From contig CAWKMN010000003.1 of the NCBI GenBank assembly GCA_963850765.1, positions 434,001 to 498,000 of the forward strand: a DNA stretch of 64,000 bases, read 5' to 3'. The notes under the pieces are model-generated. The model had not been told where the DNA came from, searched no databases, and saw only the letters and a program-made list of their open reading frames with translations. The translations under genes were made by a program, and so were the position numbers. The DNA comes from CAWKMN01 sp963850765. GTDB lineage: Bacteria; Chloroflexota; Anaerolineae; Aggregatilineales; Aggregatilineaceae. Shown piece by piece: positions 53,519 to 61,288 of this stretch (position 1 is its first letter; every line of letters starts with the position of its first letter).

Positions 53519-55849
53519 TCACTCGACGATCGGTTCGTCAAACAGGTATGGCAGGTCGGCGCGGCGAAAGAAAGCTCGATAAGCGCCCGTTTCAGCGATG
53601 CTGGCCTGAAGGGCCGCCAGCCGGTCGGGTATGTCTGGGGCAGGGGGACGGCTGGCGGGAGTGATGGTGATCGCGTTCTGCCGCGTGTACTCGACGTCTA
53701 TCTCGCCGTTCGCCACGACATAATCCAACACCAGCCGGATCGTCGCCGCCGATTGGCCAACGGATTCACTCAGCGCGGCCAGGATCGTCTGACCCGCCTG
53801 CTGGTTGAGCACATATTTGATCAAGCTCAATACTCGGCGCAGAACGTCGCTAATGCCGTCAGTTGGAGGGGGTACGGCAATCACATCGATGGTGAGGGGT
53901 TTGACGCGTTGTAGGGCCTTGTAGAGGGCCTGGGGGCCGGATGGCGCGGTGTAGATGATGAGCCGCTCAGCTTCAGAAAGCTCGGACAGCGGCAGACCGG
54001 GCGACTCGGCGCGGCGGTAGCCCTCGGCCCAGACCACCGCAGAGGGGTAGTCTTCAAGAAGATCGCGCAGGGTGGCATCGGGGTAGGGGGATCGGCGGTG
54101 ATCGATGACGTGGCGCTGTGCGGGCTGAATCTCAACAGGCGCGGATGCCGAGCGTCGATAATCCTGCAACACAAGCTGAAGCTCGGTCTTGTCCTGGTAG
54201 GTGCTCATCTCAAGCTGGTAGGCGAGATCAAACAAACCTTCGGGCAGCAGTTGATCGGCACTGTTCCACCAGATTACGTGCTGCCGGTTGCCGGCTGAGT
54301 CCTGCACGGTCAGACGACGATGCTCCCGCGAACGTCCAATGAACGCAGCGCTTTTCAGGGTGAGGTCGCGGGTTGCCAGGGTGATGCGCGGGTTGCCCTC
54401 GCCAAACGGAGCAAGCCGATCGAGATCGTTGGCGAGTTCTGGTGTGACCTCGGCCAGAGTCACGAAAGCATCCAGGGTCAGGCCGGGACGCACGGACGGA
54501 TCGCGCGTTTCGTGGAGGGTATCGGACAGCCGGCGGCGAAAGGCGGGCAGATGATCGACCGGGAGCGAACATCCGGCCGCGCCCGGATGCCCACCATGAC
54601 TGAGCAAAAGGTCAGAGACCGCGGCGATCGATCCGCCGATGTCGTAGCCTGGCGCGGAACGGGCCGATCCGCGCGCGATGCCATCCTCGGCGATGGACAG
54701 CAGCACGGTGGGGCGCTGGTAGTATTCGGCCAGCCGGCTGGCGACGATCCCGATCACGCCGGCGTGCCAGCCCGGCCGCGCGATGACCAGCGCTTCCCAG
54801 TCGAGCAGTGCCGGGTCCTGAGCGATCTGATCCTGGGCAGCGCCGTAGATCTGCCGGTTTAAGAGACGGCGCTGATTGTTGAGTCCTTCAAGCTGCAGCG
54901 CGAGCATGTGCGCGCGGGCCGGATCATCGGTGGTGAGAAGCTCGATTACGGGACTGGCGTCTCCCAGGCGGCCGGCTGCGTTGAGACGCGGCCCAAGCTG
55001 GAAGCCGATGTCGGCTGCACTGAGACGCTGCGCCGGGATCTCTGCCATCTGGATGAGCGCCTGCAGCCCAACGCGCTGCGTGTTGCGCAGACAATCCAGG
55101 CCAATTTGCAGCAAATAACGGGTGTCGTGTGTTTGCTGGGCGACGTCGGCCACGATGCCGAGGGCTACCAGATCAAGGAGTCGGGTAAGCTCGTCGGCGC
55201 GACCTGCCTGGGTGTAAAGATATTCGACCAGCTTGTACGCGACGCCGACACCAGGGAGGGAGGCCAGCGGGTGAACGGGAGCCAATCGCTTGGGATTCAC
55301 GACGGCATCTGCGGCCGGCAGTGACGGCGGCAGGTCATGATGGTCCGTGACGAGCGTAATAATCCCCTGCGACTTCGCATAGTCAATGGAACCGTGCTCT
55401 GAAACGCCGGTATCACACGTCAGCAGAACGCCAGGACAGAGCCGGTCGATCTGCTTTTGGAGTGAATCCAGCCGGATTCCGTGCGATTCGCGCTGGCGGT
55501 CAGGGATATAGAAGTCTGCGTTGGCTCCGAGTCGTCGCAAAGCATCCAGTAATAAACTGGTCGAGGTTTGCCCATCAACATCGAAATCGCCCCAAATGAG
55601 AATTTTGGCTCGGTCCGTAATCGCTTTTGACAGAAAAGAAGCGGCTCTTTCAAGATCGGGAAGCTCGGCCGGTGGGGTAGGGGAATAGTGAGATGGCGAG
55701 AGGAACGCCTGCGCACTCTCCAGGCTGACAAACCCACGCTGAGCGAGAATTCTTGCCAGGAGAGGATGTCCTCCAACCGCCTGAGCAACGGCGGCCGATG
55801 GTGTTACTTCGAGAGGGTCTTGCCAGATAGGGATATTTCGCGTAGTCAT
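53519..55849 (-). CDS. recJ: Single-stranded-DNA exonuclease RecJ
   Basis: The 776-residue protein is a full DHH/DHHA1 phosphoesterase: WGDFDVDGQTSTSLLL (motif I), CDTGVSEHG, TDHHD (DHH), and the DHHA1-domain motif LLSHGGHPGAAG. It degrades ssDNA 5'→3', using two metal ions. The C-terminal OB region follows (LAPFGEGNPRITLATRDL). It is longer than E. coli RecJ (about 577) by a 180-residue C-terminal extension. ATG at 55849, 3 bases after the nuclease gene's stop. Confidence 0.93.
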   Translation of the reverse strand: MTTRNIPIWQDPLEVTPSAAVAQAVGGHPLLARILAQRGFVSLESAQAFLSPSHYSPTPPAELPDLERAASFLSKAITDRAKILIWGDFDVDGQTSTSLLLDALRRLGANADFYIPDRQRESHGIRLDSLQKQIDRLCPGVLLTCDTGVSEHGSIDYAKSQGIITLVTDHHDLPPSLPAADAVVNPKRLAPVHPLASLPGVGVAYKLVEYLYTQAGRADELTRLLDLVALGIVADVAQQTHDTRYLLQIGLDCLRNTQRVGLQALIQMAEIPAQRLSAADIGFQLGPRLNAAGRLGDASPVIELLTTDDPARAHMLALQLEGLNNQRRLLNRQIYGAAQDQIAQDPALLDWEALVIARPGWHAGVIGIVASRLAEYYQRPTVLLSIAEDGIARGSARSAPGYDIGGSIAAVSDLLLSHGGHPGAAGCSLPVDHLPAFRRRLSDTLHETRDPSVRPGLTLDAFVTLAEVTPELANDLDRLAPFGEGNPRITLATRDLTLKSAAFIGRSREHRRLTVQDSAGNRQHVIWWNSADQLLPEGLFDLAYQLEMSTYQDKTELQLVLQDYRRSASAPVEIQPAQRHVIDHRRSPYPDATLRDLLEDYPSAVVWAEGYRRAESPGLPLSELSEAERLIIYTAPSGPQALYKALQRVKPLTIDVIAVPPPTDGISDVLRRVLSLIKYVLNQQAGQTILAALSESVGQSAATIRLVLDYVVANGEIDVEYTRQNAITITPASRPPAPDIPDRLAALQASIAETGAYRAFFRRADLPYLFDEPIVE

Positions 55850-55852
55850 TAA

Positions 55853-56689
55853 CTAAAAACCAATCTCTTCAACATCCTCCAACCCCAAAACAACTCCTTG
55901 CCGCGCGCTATTAATATCATACAAACCAAAATCTTCCAGACTGCCATCCTCAGCCGCAACACCCCGCCCACACAGAGAGCGATAGCCACAAAAACGACAC
56001 CGTGTCGCATCAACCGTCAAGGGCCATACCTCATCACTCGAAAGAGCCCCAGTTTCCGCCAATAGAGCGGACAAATAGGCTCGATCCTGCTCGTACCGCA
56101 CAGCATCATACTCAAAAAACACCGGTTCTGAGGGAGCACCGGACACCCAATACACCATCAGCACCCGTTCAGGTGCCAGCAAACCCCCAAATAGGCCCGC
56201 GCCCGCCGCAGCCACTACATAGGGATAAACCCGAGTCTGAAGCCGAGACTCCAGCCAGCGTCGCTCAGGCGCTCGGCTGTACGTCTTCCAATCAAAGATT
56301 ATGACACGTTCGCCTGGAACCACGACCAGCAGATCAAACGTCGCCGTCAGTGTAATACCCGCCAGGCGAGTAGACAGCGTATACTCCGCATAACGCCGAC
56401 CAGCCAACGCGTGAAGAAAGTCAAAATCCAGGTACGCGCGCCACCAAGCCAGCAAATCCGGATCATGAATATTCGCTGCCAGCACCGCCGCTTCCATCCC
56501 AAGCTGATGCCGCTCAACCAACCGATGAAACTCCGCGCCGCGCTCAATATGCCGTTCGTGTTCCAGCAGCGGCTCCGCCTGAACCGCCGGCCATGCTTGC
56601 GCCTGGACATGCCGCAATTGAAACCGGCGCGGACAATCCACAAGATCCTGCAAATTACCCTGATTAAACCGGAACGTCACCGGAAGCAT
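55853..56689 (-). CDS. PD-(D/E)XK nuclease with likely 4Fe-4S cluster (AddB/Cas4-like)
   Basis: The 278-residue protein has the RecB-type nuclease core: TATFDLLV (D), IIFDWKTYSR (DxK) and LQTRVYPY (QxxxY). C19 in DCPRRF and three cysteines in CRFCGYRSLC near the end give the four-cysteine pattern that holds an Fe-S cluster in AddB, Cas4 and Dna2. In AddAB these domains are fused to the helicase subunits; here the nuclease is a separate gene 21 bases downstream of the helicase and 3 bases before recJ. GC content appears lower than in the neighbours. Confidence 0.85.
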   Translation of the reverse strand: MLPVTFRFNQGNLQDLVDCPRRFQLRHVQAQAWPAVQAEPLLEHERHIERGAEFHRLVERHQLGMEAAVLAANIHDPDLLAWWRAYLDFDFLHALAGRRYAEYTLSTRLAGITLTATFDLLVVVPGERVIIFDWKTYSRAPERRWLESRLQTRVYPYVVAAAGAGLFGGLLAPERVLMVYWVSGAPSEPVFFEYDAVRYEQDRAYLSALLAETGALSSDEVWPLTVDATRCRFCGYRSLCGRGVAAEDGSLEDFGLYDINSARQGVVLGLEDVEEIGF

Positions 56690-56710
56690 CTTATGTTACA
56701 CCTCAGATCC

Positions 56711-59044
56711 TTAGAGTTCCTGTTCCAGAAAAGCGGCGAGATGGACCAGCGGCTGCGCCGGCTGATTTTCAAATTCGCGCCCCTTCTGCCACCAACGCCC
56801 CATGTTCCACGTGGCGATCAACTCGCGCCGCGCCCGTGTGATACCGACATACATCAGCCGCAGCCGTTCCCTCGCGTAATCGTCTCGCGCCAGCATTGTC
56901 GCGTCGGCTTCGGCATAGCCATCGGGATCGCCAGCGATCAGAGCCTCCAACTGTGCCAGGATCTCAGCTTCCAGATTCAGATGCAGCACACGAAAATCGA
57001 GACTGCCGCGCATATACCATTTCTCACCAATATAAGGATCGTAGGTCATCGCCGACGGGAAGCCATAATTGCTTACCGCCATCAAATACACCCGATCCCA
57101 CTCCAAGCCCTTGGCCGCATGCATCGTCGCCACTGTCACAATGCCCGGTTTTGGCTCGTAGCCGGTGCCGGCGTCGTCAAACCCGATGAACCGGCGCTCG
57201 TTGCTGCTGATTACCCGCAGTTCTTCGACAAACTGCGGCAAGCGCCAATCTGGGTGATTCTCAGCCGCACTGTGCAGCACCACCGCGACCTTATGCGCCA
57301 GCGCCACATCGACCGCTTCCGTGAATATATCCTGCGCGATCGTCAACACAAGCTGATCGATGGGCAGATTGGTGGCTACCAACCAGCGTCGCATCCGTCG
57401 GCGGAAATCATCCAGATCGGCAGGCAGCCAGTCGTATTCTCCCGCCGCCGTGACCAGTTCGGTGTCCTCAGCGGACAGGCCCGGCCACAGAAAATCCTCA
57501 ATATTGCGCCAGTGCTTGAAGATCTCGGTAATCGTCTCGCGCAGATCAATATCCTCTTTCACCTGTTCGCGGCGACCGGCTGGCATCAGCGACCAATAGA
57601 CCTGTTTCAGATTACGCAGATCTGCCGGATCGCTCAGATAGGCCAGCAGTGTTTGGAGCAGGGCGACTGCTTCACGCGTATCGGTCGTGCTCCGCAGCAG
57701 CTCTTCATAGGGAATACCCCGGCGGCGCAGCACCTCGACCAGCTTAAATCCCCGGCTGTTCTCAGGAACCAGCACCGCAACCGTTGGACGCTGATCCTCG
57801 TCCAGATCCTGAAGACTCGCCAACCACTCCAGCAGCGAAAAATCCTCCTCCGCAACCACGATGTCCAGTTCCTTCTCCGGAGAGATTTTCAGATCGGGAC
57901 GACACAGCAACACAATCTGGCGCAGCCCGTCGTCAGGATTCGGCTGGGGATCATCCGCCGGGGTGGGCTGGATATGGCCGCGCAGAAGACCGCGGCGCGA
58001 ATTTACCTCGTAATAGAACGCATCGCGCAGATCCGGTGATGGGTGCTCGCGGGTCGTCCAGCGGGCCAGTTCGTTCGCCAGCTCGATGATCGACAGCACC
58101 GAGCGACCTGATACCGACAGCGGACGCTCGGTCACATCCGGGTCATCGAGAAAATCCAGCAGGAAGCGCGGGTTCGCGGTGGTGAAGGTCGTATTGATCG
58201 CCTGATTGGGATCGCCCACCCGAACCCAATTCTGACGCCCGCTCAACAGCCGCAGCATTTCCTCTTGCAGGCGGCTGCTGTCCTGCGCCTCGTCTTCGAG
58301 AATAAACGGCCACTGCTTCCGCAGGCGCAGCAGATAACCGGAGTCACGTTCCAATGCTTCAAGGGCCAGCCGAACCAGATCATCAAAATCGACCGCGCCG
58401 CGATAGGCCAGACTGCGCTGATAATCATCGTAGACATGCGCGGCGAAGCGCACGAGATCAAACCGGCTGTCCGCGCCATCCAATGCGGCGAACAATGAAT
58501 TGGGATCCTGGCGCAAATCCTTGGCGTGCTTGATGAACCGGATCACCAGATCGGGCAGATCGTGCTCCAAGGCACGCTGCGCCGACTGCTGATTGGCTTC
58601 CGGATCGAGATAGACGGCCAGACGGTCGCGCCACTCGGCTATCCGCTGAATAACAATATCCCGCTGCATGTCAAGCGAGAGCTTTTCATCCAGAATGACA
58701 AAATCATCCGCCAAGCCCACCAGCGCTGGGCGCTCGCGCACAATGTCGTGCGCCAGGCCGTGCAGCGTGCGCACTCGATAACCCACAAACGGCAGCAGTC
58801 CATACTGATCCCGCAGGATGCGCGCGATGCGGGCCTGAAAGCTGTTCACCGCGGAATTGGTGAAGGTCACGATCAGGACTTCCTGATCCGCCGTGAGACG
58901 CTGATCGCCGATCAGACGGGCGGCGAGATGCGCCAGTGTGAACGTCTTTCCGCTGCCGGGCACGGCCGCGATGCCGATCTGTCCGCCAGTGTAATTCAGA
59001 ATATCAGCCTGTTCGGGGCGGAAGCGAGGCACTGAAACGGTCAT
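56711..59044 (-). CDS. UvrD/PcrA/Rep-family superfamily-1 DNA helicase
   Basis: The 777-residue helicase carries Walker A AVPGSGKT (27–34), VTFTNSAVNSF (Ia), the DEAQD box LEDEAQDSSRL (II), VGDPNQAINTTFT (III), motif V-like TMHAAKGLEWDRVYLMAV and motif VI LRLMYVGITRARREL. All are present, so it should be an active 3'–5' helicase. There is no nuclease domain at its C terminus, unlike AddA. The ATG overlaps the stop of the upstream AddB-like gene (ATGA). Confidence 0.9.
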   Translation of the reverse strand: MTVSVPRFRPEQADILNYTGGQIGIAAVPGSGKTFTLAHLAARLIGDQRLTADQEVLIVTFTNSAVNSFQARIARILRDQYGLLPFVGYRVRTLHGLAHDIVRERPALVGLADDFVILDEKLSLDMQRDIVIQRIAEWRDRLAVYLDPEANQQSAQRALEHDLPDLVIRFIKHAKDLRQDPNSLFAALDGADSRFDLVRFAAHVYDDYQRSLAYRGAVDFDDLVRLALEALERDSGYLLRLRKQWPFILEDEAQDSSRLQEEMLRLLSGRQNWVRVGDPNQAINTTFTTANPRFLLDFLDDPDVTERPLSVSGRSVLSIIELANELARWTTREHPSPDLRDAFYYEVNSRRGLLRGHIQPTPADDPQPNPDDGLRQIVLLCRPDLKISPEKELDIVVAEEDFSLLEWLASLQDLDEDQRPTVAVLVPENSRGFKLVEVLRRRGIPYEELLRSTTDTREAVALLQTLLAYLSDPADLRNLKQVYWSLMPAGRREQVKEDIDLRETITEIFKHWRNIEDFLWPGLSAEDTELVTAAGEYDWLPADLDDFRRRMRRWLVATNLPIDQLVLTIAQDIFTEAVDVALAHKVAVVLHSAAENHPDWRLPQFVEELRVISSNERRFIGFDDAGTGYEPKPGIVTVATMHAAKGLEWDRVYLMAVSNYGFPSAMTYDPYIGEKWYMRGSLDFRVLHLNLEAEILAQLEALIAGDPDGYAEADATMLARDDYARERLRLMYVGITRARRELIATWNMGRWWQKGREFENQPAQPLVHLAAFLEQEL

Positions 59045-61104
59045 GTCTGCATCTCCGCCGCGTGACGTTGGATAATCTGCTGAACCACGCGCAGCAGCGG
59101 GCCCCGCTGTTCATAACCCTGCTCGCCCAAATCGGAGAACGCCACATAGATCCCCTTACGGCAGCGGCGAGTCAATCCCAGGACCAGCCGTCGCAGCGCC
59201 GCATGGCGTGCGTCAAACTCCATCTCATCGGTCCAGACCTGATCGCCCGGATAGGCCCTGGACAACACGTAGGGATGAGTCAGCGGCTGCTCCAGGCGTT
59301 CCCACCAGTGATTGCTGCCTGCGTCGAGCCAGAACTGGTAGTCTACGCGGCGGTTGCGCATCAGGTAGGTGTAGGCCGGCGCGATAAACACGGCATCCCG
59401 TTCCTCATCGCGCCAGCTTGCCACGTATAATCCAGCCAGAAGCCCAGTCTGAATCAAGTGGTAATAATCACGCGAGACGGCACTCCAATCATCCGCACCC
59501 TGGGGATAAAGTGTCTGGCGGAACCGGCGCGCCGAGTCCACCAGTTCCGCTACAATCCGCCCGGCATCCAGATTGGAGTGGAAGCCATGGCCCGGCTGCG
59601 ACAGCAGTTCGCCAAACAGCCGGCTCAGGAAATGATCGGGGGGAATGCGGTCCTCGCCGGTCTGGTAATCCACCAGCCAGGCGCGCAGATGCTCATACTT
59701 TTCCCCGGCAAGATAGGTGATACGCTCCTGGGCCGCTGGGCGGAGGGCGTCGAACGATCCCAACTCGGCGCGACCCTGCCCGTAGACCATCTGCGTGAGG
59801 AGCCAGGAGCGCACGGGATCCAGCTCGTCGATCGCCTGCCAGAGCGCGTCCGACAGATCCCTGGCGGGCGGCAGTTCGCCCCATTCGGGATGCGCCAACG
59901 CCATCAGCGTCATGGTCGCGCGGGCGACGGGTTCATCGCGCACGGCGCGCGACGGACGATGGGATACAACAGGGATACCACGCTCCTCAAGGCGCACCGA
60001 CAGCGAAAAGCGCAGGGAATCGCTGAGGAACGGTGCAAGCACAACGATTTCATGCGGCGATGTCCCGCGGCGAATCAGAGCCGCGATGTTATCCACCACC
60101 CAATCGATCATCTGCGGGTAGAACTTGTAGAATTCAAAGGCAAAGCCGTCCAGGGGATTCGCCGGCAGAATCTCAGGCGGCGGCGCGCCCGGTGTCAGCA
60201 GGCTGTCAAACTCGGCGCTTAGCGCGGCGATGGGAGCCGTCATATCGGCCGGCTCGCGCCATGCCTCACGCTCATCACACAACTGCGCCAGTTCAGCCAT
60301 GCCCGACGGATCGGCACCGAGGAACAGGCGATAACCGGCGTCGGTATCATAGAGCAGCAGCGTCGTGTCAAGACTATCCCACATCCACCGGATAAAATCG
60401 CCCACGCACGGAACGTTTTCTTCCAGGTTGTCGGCAATAAGGTGCCGGTGGCGTGTTTTGAAATATTCTCCGTACAGCGGCTCAGATAGCAGGTACTTCA
60501 TGAACAGCTCAGTTTGGAGCGAGAAGTCGAGCAGATTGTTTTGCAGGCAGTGCGCGCGAAACTGGCGCGCCAGATCAATGGTCGCCCGGTAGACCGGCGG
60601 GCGGCTGGAATGCCGGTCGCCCCAGCCGGCGATCAACCGCGCTTCGACCTCGTCCAGTGAAAAGGAGTTGACGGCGGATTTTGAAAGATTGTCAAGCGTC
60701 TGGCGCATGATGTGGTACGGGGTGATGCTCACGCCGTCGAAGATGCCGGTTTTGACGGCCTCATGGACAAATCCTGCCATGTAATACTGGGCGGTTTCGA
60801 TGTTGAGAAAGCGCGGTTCCTGAGATGGATCGGCAAAGCCGGCTTTGCCCGATACGAGCGGCCAGAAGATCTCCAGCCCCCGGCGAGTGAGGCTGCCCAA
60901 CGTCACAATGTCGGTCGAAGCACCCTGCGGCCAGTCCAGATCTGAAAAGGCAAGCTGATAAGGCTGACCGAGCGCCTGCTGAGGCACCAGAACAAAAATG
61001 CTCTCAGGCGGCGCGCCCTGCTCAAGCAGGTGGCGTATCGTTTTGATGGCATGGGTCGTCTTGCCAGTGCCGGCGGGACCTTCAATAAATTGAGCATGAA
61101 CCAT
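59041..61104 (-). CDS. AddB-like P-loop protein (nuclease domain absent)
   Basis: The 687-residue protein has an intact Walker A FIEGPAGTGKTTHAIKT (start at residue 7), then a region with ESIFVLVPQQALGQPY and SLTRRGLEIF, the pattern of the first UvrD-like domain of AddB. Conserved Walker B/UvrD motifs are weak or missing further on, as expected for AddB, and the C-terminal nuclease/Fe-S region of AddB is not there. The last 250 residues (TLMALAHPEWGELPPARDL onwards) match the AddB-type inactivated half. It is the first gene of the operon; the nuclease is encoded separately at 55853. AddB-like is an inference from motif order. Confidence 0.75.
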   Translation of the reverse strand: MVHAQFIEGPAGTGKTTHAIKTIRHLLEQGAPPESIFVLVPQQALGQPYQLAFSDLDWPQGASTDIVTLGSLTRRGLEIFWPLVSGKAGFADPSQEPRFLNIETAQYYMAGFVHEAVKTGIFDGVSITPYHIMRQTLDNLSKSAVNSFSLDEVEARLIAGWGDRHSSRPPVYRATIDLARQFRAHCLQNNLLDFSLQTELFMKYLLSEPLYGEYFKTRHRHLIADNLEENVPCVGDFIRWMWDSLDTTLLLYDTDAGYRLFLGADPSGMAELAQLCDEREAWREPADMTAPIAALSAEFDSLLTPGAPPPEILPANPLDGFAFEFYKFYPQMIDWVVDNIAALIRRGTSPHEIVVLAPFLSDSLRFSLSVRLEERGIPVVSHRPSRAVRDEPVARATMTLMALAHPEWGELPPARDLSDALWQAIDELDPVRSWLLTQMVYGQGRAELGSFDALRPAAQERITYLAGEKYEHLRAWLVDYQTGEDRIPPDHFLSRLFGELLSQPGHGFHSNLDAGRIVAELVDSARRFRQTLYPQGADDWSAVSRDYYHLIQTGLLAGLYVASWRDEERDAVFIAPAYTYLMRNRRVDYQFWLDAGSNHWWERLEQPLTHPYVLSRAYPGDQVWTDEMEFDARHAALRRLVLGLTRRCRKGIYVAFSDLGEQGYEQRGPLLRVVQQIIQRHAAEMQT

Positions 61105-61288
61105 AGAGCATCAGTTAAAAAGGAAACTAATGTTCGAAAAACCTGGGTAGAGTATACGAGCAAATGATCTATGCCGCCACTTTTACAGCCTTTTTTGGGG
61201 AATAATGATTCAGGAGTGGACCGCCTCATTTCGTGAGAATTGTGCTAAAATTGGACGCCGACATCGAAACGAGGAACCATTTACGATC

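Noticed and set aside
56411..58039. 542-residue plus-strand frame opposite the nuclease and helicase
   Set aside because: Antisense to conserved helicase motifs and rich in H/Q/R; no fold recognised.
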